Numbered from the stretch's first letter, positions 35,249 through 43,633 are shown. The stretch: DNA of 64,000 bases from Streptomyces niger (GCF_000718305.1 NZ_JOFQ01000002.1:574503-638502), one strand, 5' to 3'. The notes: generated from the letters alone by a model not told the origin. A program made the numbers and translations.

Positions 35249-36124
35249 TCAGTGGAACAGGCCGATGCGTCGATAGAAGTTGTTGGTGCGTTCGGTGATG
35301 CGGGCCGTGATCGGCGCCCTCGCCGGATCGGCTATGACGGCGGCACGGAACTTCGTAGGATTCGGAATACCGGCATCCTGGTAGGCGTCGCGGCTGTAGA
35401 GCATCTGGATGATCAGATCGATGTAGCCACGCAGGTACTGGCCGACCTCTTCGACTTCTTCGGGGGAGTGCGTCCGGCGCACCTCTTCGAACAGCGCCTT
35501 CACGAGCTTGCCGCCGAAGGCGATGTGTCGGGACTCGTCGCGGTGGTGGATGCGGTTGACTGCCCGGACCGTCTCCGGCAGGTCCGTGTCGGCCGCCATC
35601 TTGGCGTTGAAGTAGTCACCGATCTGCTCGAAGATGAGGATCTGGCTGAAGACGATGAAGTTGTTCATCTCCGGCGCACGCTCATCCGTCGGGAACACCA
35701 TCCGCCGGTCCGGGTAGATGCGACCGGCGTAGCGCAGACAGAATTCGGCGAAGAACCACATGTGCTCGTTCTCTTCACCGATGAAGTGGTGGAAGTACGG
35801 CGTGGGAATCTCATAGCCGGGCGTGTGGATGCGGCGCATCACCTCGATGAGCAGCTCCCTGATGCCGTGGGCGATCAGACTGTAGAGGTTGACGCTTTCC
35901 CAGCGGGAGAGCTCCACGAGCTGTTCGTGGCTCAGTTCCTTCTCCGCGGCGGTGCCGTGAACGGAGAGCAGCTCGCGGCTCATCCACAGGTCGTTCGGCG
36001 CGATCGATTCGGGCCACTCGAAGGTGCGGTACGGGTTGTAGTAGTCATCGACGGAGACGTCTATGAGCCTGTCTACGGCCCGGGCGAATTCTTCCGTCCA
36101 CTCAATCGTCGACACTGCTGACAC
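35249..36124 (-). CDS. AurF-like diiron N-oxygenase
   Basis: This 291-residue diiron oxygenase belongs to the AurF/CmlI family, which oxidises amines stepwise to hydroxylamine, nitroso or nitro groups. All seven expected metal ligands can be placed: Glu76 (RWESVN), Glu118 and His121 (EENEHMW), Glu166 (FEQIGD), His193, Glu197 and His200 (HHRDESRH). It is the first gene of the minus-strand operon, about 60 bases after a conserved promoter copy, and directly precedes the aminoacyl:carrier ligase and carrier. CmlI is known to accept carrier-bound aminoacyl substrates, so N-oxidation of an aminoacyl-carrier is a reasonable reading. The oxidation level reached is unknown. Confidence 0.9.
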   Translation of the reverse strand: MSAVSTIEWTEEFARAVDRLIDVSVDDYYNPYRTFEWPESIAPNDLWMSRELLSVHGTAAEKELSHEQLVELSRWESVNLYSLIAHGIRELLIEVMRRIHTPGYEIPTPYFHHFIGEENEHMWFFAEFCLRYAGRIYPDRRMVFPTDERAPEMNNFIVFSQILIFEQIGDYFNAKMAADTDLPETVRAVNRIHHRDESRHIAFGGKLVKALFEEVRRTHSPEEVEEVGQYLRGYIDLIIQMLYSRDAYQDAGIPNPTKFRAAVIADPARAPITARITERTNNFYRRIGLFH

Positions 36125-36186
36125 GTAACCTCCCCAGTAGGACCTGATCGACCGGCCGACTCAACCGGTCTGCCGCGCCGAGAAGG

Positions 36187-36286
36187 ACCGTACGACCACG
36201 CCGACACCGGGGACGTCCGCGACAATGTCAGTCCCGGTGACACATTCCGTTGACCTTTCTCACCTGCGGCTAAGCAGCTCGCTTAC
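36187..36286 (-). promoter_or_regulatory. conserved tripartite promoter, copy c (drives AurF-NRPS operon)
   Basis: Minus-strand reading: box GTAAGCGAGCTGCTTAGCC at 36268-36286, GTCGCGGACGT at 36213-36223, TCGTACGGT with -10 TACGGT at 36187-36192. The gap is 75 nt. Predicted transcription starts about 55 nt before the AurF-like gene. Copy d begins 92 bp away on the other strand, giving a back-to-back promoter pair. Confidence 0.8.
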
Positions 36287-36377
36287 GCCGGCGCGCAGCC
36301 GGCCGTGGTCGGCAGTGGCCGGCAGGCGCGGGCCCGGTGGGCATCGGCCCGGCCGGGGCGCCGCGGATTCGAGCCGA

Positions 36378-36476
36378 GTAATCGGTGTGCGCAGCCACGC
36401 GGGGAAAAGTCAGCCCGGCGCGTCCTACGGAATGCGTTTGGCGCGGACGCGTGGCGTGGGGGCGGGTTCGTAGTTT
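36378..36476 (+). promoter_or_regulatory. conserved tripartite promoter, copy d (towards the 36.8 kb aminotransferase)
   Basis: Plus-strand reading: box GTAATCGGTGTGCGCAGCC at 36378-36396, GGCGCGGACGC at 36440-36450, and TCGTAGTTT with -10 TAGTTT at 36471-36476. The gap is 74 nt. Unlike other copies, the next convincing gene is about 290 nt downstream. Confidence 0.75.
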
Positions 36477-36773
36477 CCCTATGGGTGGGACGGTGGAGTC
36501 CTTCCCCCACCAGCTGGTCGACGCCCCTGAGGTACACAGTGCGACCGGTCGTACCGAGGTCATGCAGCCCGCGACATGCCCGTAGCGCAGCCGGTCGAAT
36601 GCGACGCATGGCATACCAGTTGCTGCCACGTCATCGATTCGTGTGCCCAGCGACCCGAGTGAATTCAAGGCATTCGAAAGGTCGACGTCGCCGACCAGTT
36701 GAAGCTGCGCAGATCGAGCGTGACTGTCCCTACGAAACGGCCCCTTCAGGGAGCCTGTAAAAGGAGCATCGCC
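36477..36773 (+). other. 297-base leader or decayed region before the aminotransferase
   Basis: Between promoter copy d and the aminotransferase start I find no convincing gene. A 34-codon frame begins at the ATG at 36481, only a few bases after the predicted transcription start, and would be leaderless; it resembles nothing known. The other copies sit 20-130 nt from their genes, so the long spacing suggests either a long 5-prime leader or a small gene lost by decay. Confidence 0.4.
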
Positions 36774-37976
36774 ATGACTGTGGACGTCCTCTCCGCCCAG
36801 GACCATATGGCCCTCGCCGAGCGTTGGGGGGCGCACGACTCCGTGCCGTTCCCCGTGGTGCTCACCCATGGGGAAGGCGCCTGGATGACCGATCTGGACG
36901 GCCGGCGTTATCTCGACTTCCACGGGGGCTACTCCGCGGTCAACTTCGGCCACCAGCACCCCGACCTCATTGCTGCGGCGAAGGCGCAGTTGGACCGGTT
37001 GACGCTCAGCACCCGGGCGTTCCACCACGATCAGTACGCGCCGTTCTGCCGTGAGCTGGCCGAATTGACGGGCACCGAGATGGTGCTGCCCTCCAACTCC
37101 GGCGGCGAGGCCGTCGACACGGCGGTGAAGATCGCCAGGAAGTGGGCCTACCAGGTCAAGGGCGTGCCGGACGGCGCCGCCGAGATCATCGTCGCGGGCG
37201 CGAACTTCCACGGCCGGACGATGACCATCGTCTCGTTCTCCACGCACCCCAACCACCAGGCCGGCTTCGGCCCGTTCACGCCCGGCTTCAAGGTGGTGCC
37301 GTTCGGGGACATCGACGCGCTGCGCTCGGCGATCACCGAGAACACGGCGGCGGTCCTGCTGGAACCGATCCAGGGCGAGGCCGGCGTGGTGGTGCCGCCC
37401 AAGGGATACCTCGGCGAGGTCCGTGAGCTGTGCGACGAGACCAACACGCTGTTCGTCGCCGACGAGGTGCAGTGCGGGATGGCCCGCGCCGGCACGACCC
37501 TGGCGCTGGACCACGAGGGTGTCCGCGCGGACATGTACACCCTCGGCAAGAGCCTGAGCGGCGGACTCCTGCCGGTGTCCGCGGTGATCGGTCGCGCCGA
37601 CGTCCTCGGCGTGATCACGCCCGGCGACCACGGCTCGACCTTCGGCGGCAACCCGCTGGCGTGCGCGGTCGGCCGCGCGACGGTGCGGCTGCTGGCCACC
37701 GGGGAGTTCCAGGAGCGCTCACGCGAGCTCGGTGCGCACCTGCACGCCCGCCTCAACGAGCTGGACGGCGTGACCGAGGTCCGTGGGCGGGGCCTGTGGG
37801 CCGGTGTGCAGATCTCCGAGGAGCGGGTGGCCGGGCGTCGGGTGACCGAGGCGCTGGCCGAGCGTGGCCTGCTGTGCAAGGAGGCCAAGGGGCACCTTCG
37901 AGTGGCGCCCCCGCTGGTCGTCACCCGTGAGGAGATCGACCTCGGCGTCGACATGATCGCCGACGTGCTGGCCTGA
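36774..37976 (+). CDS. class III aminotransferase, ornithine/LysJ type
   Basis: This 400-residue PLP enzyme is closest in appearance to ornithine-oxo-acid transaminase and LysJ/ArgD. The PLP Lys is in YTLGKSLSGGLLPVSA near residue 255, with the Asp in LFVADEVQCGMARAG near 226 and the phosphate loop TFGGNPLACA near 286. ATG 36774 follows AAGGAG. In AmCP pathways LysJ aminates the LysW-bound semialdehyde. In the azabicycle route transketolase uses that semialdehyde instead, so this enzyme may aminate the seven-carbon keto product. Alternatively, as an ornithine transaminase, it could supply glutamate semialdehyde. The SDR gene follows on the same strand. Confidence 0.9.
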   Translation: MTVDVLSAQDHMALAERWGAHDSVPFPVVLTHGEGAWMTDLDGRRYLDFHGGYSAVNFGHQHPDLIAAAKAQLDRLTLSTRAFHHDQYAPFCRELAELTGTEMVLPSNSGGEAVDTAVKIARKWAYQVKGVPDGAAEIIVAGANFHGRTMTIVSFSTHPNHQAGFGPFTPGFKVVPFGDIDALRSAITENTAAVLLEPIQGEAGVVVPPKGYLGEVRELCDETNTLFVADEVQCGMARAGTTLALDHEGVRADMYTLGKSLSGGLLPVSAVIGRADVLGVITPGDHGSTFGGNPLACAVGRATVRLLATGEFQERSRELGAHLHARLNELDGVTEVRGRGLWAGVQISEERVAGRRVTEALAERGLLCKEAKGHLRVAPPLVVTREEIDLGVDMIADVLA

Positions 37977-38121
37977 CCCGAGCACTCGCCCGACGCCCGT
38001 GCCGGAAAGGGAGGTCGAGGCCGAAGCGGTTCCGTGTGGGCCCACCGCACGCAGCCGCCGGCCTCGACCTCCCCGTTCCGCATCGGGCCGACTTGACCAT
38101 CGAGTGGACTGGAGAGAATTC

Positions 38122-38880
38122 ATGAGTGACTTCGCAGGACTGGTCGCGATCGTCACCGGCGGTGCGTCGGGGATCGGTCTGGCCACGGCGAAACTGCTCG
38201 CCGGCAGGGGAGCCCAGGTCGCCGCTCTCGATCTGAAACCGGAGGGGCTGCCGGACGACATCATGGGCGTCCAGGTCGACGTCACCGACGACGTCCAGGT
38301 CAAAGCCGCCGTCGACGCCGTGGTCGAGCGGTTCGGCAGGCTGGACGTCGTGGTGAACAACGCCGGGATCGGCGCCGTCGGGGACGTCACCGTGAACGGT
38401 GACGAGGAGTGGTCGCGCGTACTGGACGTCAACGTGGTCGGGATGGTCAGGGTCGCCCGGCACGCGGTACCGCACCTGCGGCGCTCACCCGCCGCGGCGA
38501 TCGTCAACACCTCCTCCATCGTGGCGTGGGCCGGCGTGGAGAAGCGGGTGCTGTACTCCGCCAGCAAGGGGGCGGTGTACGCCATGACGCTGGCCATGGC
38601 GGCGGATCATGTCCGCGAGGGCATCCGGGTCAACTGCGTCGCCCCCGGCTCGGCGGACACCCCGTGGATCGGCAGGTCGCTGGAGCAGGCGCCGGATCCG
38701 GTGGCCGCCCGGGCCGCGCTCGACGCGTTCCAGCCCACGGGTCGGCTGGTGACGGCCGACGAGGTGGCGGGCGCGATCGCCTACTTGGCGAGCCCGTTGT
38801 CGAGCGCTTCGGTGGGGACGGTGCTCGCCGTGGACAACGGCATGCACGGCCTGCGGCTGCGGCCTCCGGGCAAGGCGTAG
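38122..38880 (+). CDS. short-chain dehydrogenase/reductase
   Basis: This 252-residue classical SDR has the cofactor motif TGGASGIGLA near residues 12-21, VVNNAGIG near 84, and the catalytic Ser (NTSSIVAWAG), Tyr and Lys (YSASKGAVYA, near 150-159) in the expected spacing. An Asp at the end of beta-2 (ALDLKPEG) favours NAD over NADP. The ATG at 38122 has GGAGAG upstream. It lies 145 bases after the aminotransferase on the same strand. It probably oxidises a hydroxyl or reduces a ketone of the heptanoate intermediate, or of a tailoring step; the order cannot be told. Confidence 0.9.
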   Translation: MSDFAGLVAIVTGGASGIGLATAKLLAGRGAQVAALDLKPEGLPDDIMGVQVDVTDDVQVKAAVDAVVERFGRLDVVVNNAGIGAVGDVTVNGDEEWSRVLDVNVVGMVRVARHAVPHLRRSPAAAIVNTSSIVAWAGVEKRVLYSASKGAVYAMTLAMAADHVREGIRVNCVAPGSADTPWIGRSLEQAPDPVAARAALDAFQPTGRLVTADEVAGAIAYLASPLSSASVGTVLAVDNGMHGLRLRPPGKA

Positions 38881-38987
38881 GCCGGATCGGTCGGTACGCG
38901 GGTGGCGCGGGAGTCGCGCCACCCGCGCACCGGCTCGCAGGCGTAGCGGCGGGCGGCCGGCAGCGGCACGTCACGTCCCCGTACGGG

Positions 38988-39197
38988 TCACGCGCCGGCC
39001 CGGCCCGACGTACTCGTCCCGCGCGTACGGCTCGCGTAGCGGGACAGCACCGCCTGCGTGTCCTCGTTCTCGAGCGCCGACAGCAGCTCGGACACCTGCT
39101 CCTTGCCGCGCACGACGTTGACGGTGCGGCACTGCCGGGTGATCAGGACGGATCCCTCGTGGAGCTGCTGATAGCCGAAGAGGCGTGGGGTACGCAT
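38988..39197 (-). CDS. 69-residue protein, unknown function
   Basis: I do not recognise this small protein. The ATG at 39197 has GGAG five bases upstream and is better than the TTG eight codons earlier. It contains no cysteine pair or membrane segment; one Cys lies in ITRQCRTVNVV. A Glu/Gln-rich central helix (KEQVSELLSALENEDTQAVLSRYA, about residues 34-57) and a basic, Ser/Thr-rich tail are visible. It may be the real target of promoter copy e, which fires in this direction about 320 bp upstream. A role as a small regulatory or carrier-associated factor is possible. Confidence 0.55.
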   Translation of the reverse strand: MRTPRLFGYQQLHEGSVLITRQCRTVNVVRGKEQVSELLSALENEDTQAVLSRYASRTRGTSTSGRAGA

Positions 39198-39279
39198 GGT
39201 TCTCCGATCGATGAAGGCCAAGGGTTACCTGTTCAGGGCGTCCGGCCGGCGCGCCGGGGGACGCCGACGAACGTGCCGA

Positions 39280-39465
39280 TCACGGGCACCGACACGACCA
39301 GCACGAGGACGGATATCCGCGCCGTGCCCAGTCCGTTGACGTCTGCGGATCATCCGTTGACCACGGAGCACATGGGCAGGAGGCGGAGCGGTCGTCCACT
39401 CCATCGGGTTTTTCAGCAGCCTGTCGACGCGCAATGCGGGAACGCAGAACAGTCAGCACCTTCAC
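39280..39465 (-). CDS. possible small gene, perhaps frameshifted
   Basis: A 61-codon frame begins at a GTG at 39465 with GAGGAG upstream and lies just after promoter copy e, so translation here is plausible. The protein sequence itself is uninformative and ends in a Cys/Ser-rich stretch. A different frame of the same DNA encodes a convincing membrane helix (ISVLVLVVSVPVIGTFVGV) ending near 39228, but that frame has a TGA and no start codon. This looks like a small membrane protein gene broken by a frameshift, or chance. Low confidence either way. Confidence 0.25.
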   Translation of the reverse strand: MKVLTVLRSRIARRQAAEKPDGVDDRSASCPCAPWSTDDPQTSTDWARRGYPSSCWSCRCP

Positions 39466-39524
39466 GACTGTTTCTCCTCTCGCTCGAACAGCGTCGACCC
39501 CGACCGGTCTGCCGTGTGAGAAGG

Positions 39525-39624
39525 ACGCTACGAAGACACCGGTAGCGGGTGCGTCCGCGGCAAACTCATTCGCGAAGAGATATTGCGTGGATTCCTCGCC
39601 CGTGCGCCTGCGCGTGGTGTTTAC
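39525..39624 (-). promoter_or_regulatory. conserved tripartite promoter, copy e (towards 39.2-39.5 kb small genes)
   Basis: Minus-strand reading: box GTAAACACCACGCGCAGGC at 39606-39624, GCCGCGGACGC at 39551-39561, TCGTAGCGT with -10 TAGCGT at 39525-39530. The gap is 75 nt. It lies back to back with copy g. Confidence 0.72.
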
Positions 39625-39705
39625 CCGACCTGTCGGCGGCTGTGTCGTGGCCCATTCCTACGCACTATTCCTACGCTGCCGTCGGGCGTGCTCGGCCGCG
39701 TCGGG

Positions 39706-39805
39706 GTAAGCGAGCCGCTTAACCGCGGGAGCGAGATCTGCACACCATGTGCGCCCGCGATTGCATTCGTCGCGGACGCACCTGGCGCCGGCCCGGTCGT
39801 ACCGT
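39706..39805 (+). promoter_or_regulatory. conserved tripartite promoter, copy g (drives lysW operon)
   Basis: Plus-strand reading: box GTAAGCGAGCCGCTTAACC at 39706-39724 (near-perfect TAAGC-N5-GCTTA palindrome), GTCGCGGACGC at 39769-39779, and TCGTACCGT with -10 TACCGT at 39800-39805. The gap is 75 nt. Predicted transcription starts about 55 nt before lysW. Confidence 0.82.
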
Positions 39806-39865
39806 CACTGTCCGACGCAGACCGGCGGTCCGTTCCGGAACCACCTATTGAAGGGAATTCCTTAC

Positions 39866-40039
39866 ATGCCCACCATGCAGGCCTGTCCCGAGTGCGAGGA
39901 CGAGGTGCAGATCAGCCAATCGGCACGGCTCAACGAGATCATCGATTGTGCCGGCTGCCGAAGCGAACTGGAGATCGTGGCGCTGAGCCCGATGGTCCTC
40001 GCCCGCGCCCCCGAGGTCGAAGAGGACTGGGGAGAGTAG
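39866..40039 (+). CDS. lysW: LysW-like amino-group carrier protein
   Basis: This 57-residue protein is the amino-group carrier of the pathway. It has the zinc-ribbon cysteines CPEC (residues 6-9) and CAGC (near 30-33), an acidic surface, and the diagnostic C-terminal EDWGE, whose last Glu is the attachment point for the substrate amine. The ATG at 39866 follows AAGGGA. It is the first gene of a plus-strand operon with lysZ, an ATP-grasp ligase and an MFS exporter, driven by promoter copy g. Because the window holds no homocitrate or arginine pathway genes next to it, it serves specialised metabolism rather than lysine or arginine synthesis. Confidence 0.95.
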   Translation: MPTMQACPECEDEVQISQSARLNEIIDCAGCRSELEIVALSPMVLARAPEVEEDWGE

Positions 40040-40154
40040 CGGTCGCACGCAGGCACGCGGCATTCACCGGGGTTCGGCCACGGTCCGCCCCACGGCGGCC
40101 GGCCTTCCCCGGGTCGCATTCATTCCATTCACACCCCGGCGAACTGGAGACACC

Positions 40155-41024
40155 GTGACCACCGGACCGCTGACGGTCATCAAGTGCGGCGGCAACCCGT
40201 CCGTCGACGCCGCGAGCATCTGCGCCGATGTCGCCAGGCTCGCCGGTGAAGGACAGTCGGTCCTCCTGGTGCACGGTGGCTCCGGCGAGATCGCACGACT
40301 GGCAGGGAGGCTCGGTGTCCCGCAACGCACCCTCGTCTCCCCGGACAACGTGTCCACCCGGTACACCGACCCGGCGACGCTGGAGGTGGTCGTCCTCGCG
40401 CTGGCCGGCGGGGTCAAACCGAAGATCGTAGCCGAGCTGGCCCGGCTGGGGGTGGCCTCGGTCGGCCTCACCGGCCTGGACGGCGGCATGCTCCGCGCCC
40501 GCCGCAAGTCCGCCGTGCGATCCGTCGTGGACGGCCGGACGACCCTGGTCCGGGACAACCACAGCGGCCGGCTCGGCGAGGTACGCACCGAACTCCCCGA
40601 AGCCCTGCTGCGGTCCGGTTTCGTGCCGGTGGTCTCGCCGCCCGCGATCGATGAGCACGGCCATCCGGTGAACGTCGACGCCGACCGGGTCGCGGCCGCG
40701 CTCGCGGCGGCGCTGGGCGCGGACCGGCTGGTGCTGCTGACCGGCGCACCCGGGGTGCTTGCCGACCCCACCGACGAGACCAGCGTGCTGAGCACCTACG
40801 AAGTACCCGCGACCGGTGCGCCCGGCGGGTTCGCCGGTGGTGGCATGGCGCTCAAACTCGTCGCGGCACGGGAGGCGTTGACCGGCGGGGTGCCGTCGGT
40901 CTGCATAGCGGACGGGCGGGTGCCGGAGCCGGTCAGCCACGCACTGGCCGGATCCGGCACCGCGGTTACGATCGGCTCGCCTTCCGAGCACCGGCTCGAC
41001 CAGGCCCTTTCGGCCGCCAAGTAA
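40155..41024 (+). CDS. lysZ: LysZ-like kinase of the LysW-bound intermediate
   Basis: This 289-residue amino acid kinase is of the N-acetylglutamate kinase/LysZ family. The ATP-binding opening TVIKCGGNP is at residues 7-15, LLVHGGSGEI near 37, and the C-terminal ATP site GMALKLVAAREAL near 234. LysZ phosphorylates the side carboxylate of LysW-gamma-glutamate, ready for LysY reduction. The GTG at 40155 has GGAG upstream; it is 115 bases after lysW. A collapsed second copy of this gene lies at 48.65 kb after lysY, so this copy is the only functional one. The two share the opening VTT-P-TV--CG-NP. Confidence 0.93.
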   Translation: MTTGPLTVIKCGGNPSVDAASICADVARLAGEGQSVLLVHGGSGEIARLAGRLGVPQRTLVSPDNVSTRYTDPATLEVVVLALAGGVKPKIVAELARLGVASVGLTGLDGGMLRARRKSAVRSVVDGRTTLVRDNHSGRLGEVRTELPEALLRSGFVPVVSPPAIDEHGHPVNVDADRVAAALAAALGADRLVLLTGAPGVLADPTDETSVLSTYEVPATGAPGGFAGGGMALKLVAAREALTGGVPSVCIADGRVPEPVSHALAGSGTAVTIGSPSEHRLDQALSAAK

Positions 41025-41050
41025 CCCACTCTCCAGGGGAGTAGCTGACG

Positions 41051-42334
41051 ATGCCAAGCAGTTCCCGAGCGCGAAGCAAGCGCGTAGCGTTCGTCGACGC
41101 GTTCTCGATGGGACGCCTTCTTCTGCCCGCGCTGGGCCGGCTCGGCCTGGAGTGCGTGCACGTCCAGTCGCCGCATCCCGACGTCCACATGGCCCGGCTG
41201 CCGTTCCCCGACGGCTTCGTGGCCAATGTGCGGCACCACGGCGATGTGGCGGCCACGGCGTCCGCGCTGCGTGAGCTCGGGGTCGACTGGGTGCTCTCCT
41301 CCGGGGAGTCGGGCGTCGAGCTGGCCGACCGGCTCGCCGCCGAACTCGGCACCCCCGGCAACGGGATGAGCCGGCCGACGTCCCGTCGCAACAAGTACGA
41401 CATGGTCCTGGCCCTGCGCGATGCGGGCGTGCCGCACGCGGCCACCATCGTCTCGTCCGACGCCGACGAGATCGTCGAGTGGGCCGAGGAGACGGCGGGT
41501 TACCCGGTCGTCCTGAAGCCGGTGGCCAGCTCCGCCACCGACAACGTCGTGGCCTGTTCCTCCGCGGAACAGGTGCGCGCCGTCCACGAGAAGATCATGA
41601 ACAGCAACGACCGGCACGACAAGCCCAACACGGTCGTGCTCGCGCAGGAGTTCCTGGACGGGGACGAGTACTTCGTCAACACGGTCAGCCGGGACGGCGA
41701 GCACCACACCGTCGAGATCTGGCGGTACTACAAGACCCGGCTCCCCGGCGGCAACATCATCTACGACTACAACGAGCCCCTGGCGCCGGACGATCCGGAC
41801 GCCAAGGCGTTGGAGTCCTACACCCACCAGGTGCTCGACGCCCTGGAGGTGCGGAACTGGGCCAGTCACACCGAGATCATGATGACCGCCCGAGGCCCGG
41901 TGCTCGTCGAGTGTGCCGCACGCTTCGGTGGGGGGCAGGTGCCGGACATCATCGATCGGTGTCTGGGCACCAACCAGGTCGATCTCATCGCCCTGGCCGT
42001 GGCGGATCCCGAGGCGTTCCACCGACTGCCCACCACCGCCTACAAGTTGCTGCGGCGTGTGCGGTACGTGCATCTCGTCAACGCGGACGAGCACGGCGTG
42101 GCGCCGTCCGACGAGGCGATGGCCGCCATCCGCGCGCTCCCGTCCTACGCCCACGCCGTCACGATGCACCCGGCAGGGACCCCGCTTCCCCGGACGGTCG
42201 ACGTCGCGACCCAGCCGGGCTACGTGATTCTGATCTCCGAGGACCCGGAGCAGCTCCGCGCCGACTACCGGAAGATCCGGGAGCTGGAGCGCGACCACCT
42301 CTACGCCGCGCGCCCGCAGGAGCCGGCGTCGTGA
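41051..42334 (+). CDS. ATP-grasp amino acid ligase (second of three)
   Basis: This 427-residue ATP-grasp ligase has the ATP-binding stretch PVVLKPVASSATDNV near residue 155 and the metal-binding signature VLVECAARFGGGQVPD near 288. It resembles L-amino-acid ligases that form dipeptides by way of acyl phosphates. It lies 26 bases after lysZ, and its stop overlaps the MFS start (GTGA), so ligase and exporter are made together. It probably joins an amino acid to the azabicyclic or diamino acid before export. Which carboxylate is activated cannot be read from the sequence. Confidence 0.88.
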   Translation: MPSSSRARSKRVAFVDAFSMGRLLLPALGRLGLECVHVQSPHPDVHMARLPFPDGFVANVRHHGDVAATASALRELGVDWVLSSGESGVELADRLAAELGTPGNGMSRPTSRRNKYDMVLALRDAGVPHAATIVSSDADEIVEWAEETAGYPVVLKPVASSATDNVVACSSAEQVRAVHEKIMNSNDRHDKPNTVVLAQEFLDGDEYFVNTVSRDGEHHTVEIWRYYKTRLPGGNIIYDYNEPLAPDDPDAKALESYTHQVLDALEVRNWASHTEIMMTARGPVLVECAARFGGGQVPDIIDRCLGTNQVDLIALAVADPEAFHRLPTTAYKLLRRVRYVHLVNADEHGVAPSDEAMAAIRALPSYAHAVTMHPAGTPLPRTVDVATQPGYVILISEDPEQLRADYRKIRELERDHLYAARPQEPAS

Positions 42335-43578
42335 GTGCCACGACCTCGGACCGGTCGAACGCCGACGAGCAGCGCTTCCGCGATGCGCTGCGCGGCCTGC
42401 CCCGCCGGGTCTGGATCATCAGCCTCGGCAACCTGGTCCTGCAGGTCGGCAGCTTCCTCCCGGTGTTCATCGTGCTCTACGTGACCCAGCGCGGCCATTC
42501 CGTCGGGGCGGCGGGGTTCGTGCTGGGCGCGTCCGGTCTGGGCAGAGTGCTGGGCAACGTCATCGGTGGCTACCTCACCGACACCATCGGCCGACGCTGG
42601 TCCATCCTGCTGTCCGTCGTGGTGACCGCCGGACTGACGGCGACCGTGCCGTTCATCGGACCGCTCCTGTTGATCATCGGTGTGGTCGGTCTCATCGGCG
42701 TGATGTCGGCGATCTACCGGCCGGCCATGGCCGCGGTGCTGGTCGACTCCGTGACGTCCTCCCAGCAGCGGCTCGCCGCCTTCGGAGTGCTCCGGTTCGC
42801 CCAGAACATCGGCTCCACCCTGGGCGGCATGCTCGGTGGCGTGGTGGCCACCATTTCCTATCCGGGGCTCTTCCTGCTGGAGGCCGCCGCCCTGCTGGTG
42901 TTCGGCATGATCGCGGCGGTGCTGCTGCGCGGGGACGCGGCCCTGCCGAAGGCCGACGCCGACACCACCGAAACGGCGGCGGGCCGGGGGGTCGGGTACC
43001 GGCAGGTCCTCAGCGACCGCACCCTGGTGCGCTTCCTGCTGATGACCGTGTTCTCCATGTTCGCCTACATCCAGACCTCCGTCGGCCTGCCGCTGCACGT
43101 CAACGACGTGGGCCTGACCCCGCGTGACTTCGGCTTCCTCATGGCGCTCAACGGCCTGCTGGTGGTGCTGTTGGAGCTGCCGATCACCAGCGTGATGTCC
43201 CGGTACCGGCCGGAGCACGTCCTGGCCATCGCCAACCTGCTCACCTGCGTCGGCCTGGCACTGTCCGGGTTCTCCTCCGGGATGGTCCTGCTGGCGGCGC
43301 TGGTGGTGATGTGGACGTTCGGTGAGATGGCGTACTCCTCCATCGTCCAGGCCCACCTGGCGAGTCTGACGCCGCCGGGGATGGTCGGGCGGTACCAGGG
43401 TGCGTACGGCGCCGCATACGCGGTCGGTACGGGCGCCGGGCCGGTCATCGGCGGCGCCTTGTACGCGTTCGCGCCGTGGCTGCTGTGGATTCTGGTCGGC
43501 GTGCTGGGACTGGTGTGTGCCCAGCTCAGTCTGCGGCTCCGTCCTCCGGCCGCCACAGCCGAAGAACCGAGTACCTGA
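42331..43578 (+). CDS. MFS exporter (first of two)
   Basis: This 415-residue major facilitator protein has about twelve membrane segments. The loop 2-3 motif appears as GGYLTDTIGRRWSI near residue 82, and a repeat-like loop between halves near residue 215 (DADTTETAAGRGV). The GTG at 42331 overlaps the ligase stop. Coupling to a peptide-forming ligase suggests product export and self-resistance. A stem-loop after the gene separates it from the oxygenase gene. Confidence 0.9.
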   Translation: MSATTSDRSNADEQRFRDALRGLPRRVWIISLGNLVLQVGSFLPVFIVLYVTQRGHSVGAAGFVLGASGLGRVLGNVIGGYLTDTIGRRWSILLSVVVTAGLTATVPFIGPLLLIIGVVGLIGVMSAIYRPAMAAVLVDSVTSSQQRLAAFGVLRFAQNIGSTLGGMLGGVVATISYPGLFLLEAAALLVFGMIAAVLLRGDAALPKADADTTETAAGRGVGYRQVLSDRTLVRFLLMTVFSMFAYIQTSVGLPLHVNDVGLTPRDFGFLMALNGLLVVLLELPITSVMSRYRPEHVLAIANLLTCVGLALSGFSSGMVLLAALVVMWTFGEMAYSSIVQAHLASLTPPGMVGRYQGAYGAAYAVGTGAGPVIGGALYAFAPWLLWILVGVLGLVCAQLSLRLRPPAATAEEPST

Positions 43579-43633
43579 CCTGGGGGGCCGGAACGGTACG
43601 CGCCGCCTCGGCGATCCCGGGTGCGGTGGAGGA

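Noticed and set aside
39866..41024. LysW/LysZ as primary lysine or arginine biosynthesis
   Set aside because: No homocitrate synthase, homoaconitase or ornithine pathway genes adjoin, actinobacteria make lysine by the diaminopimelate route, and the genes share promoters with NRPS and sulfotransferase operons.
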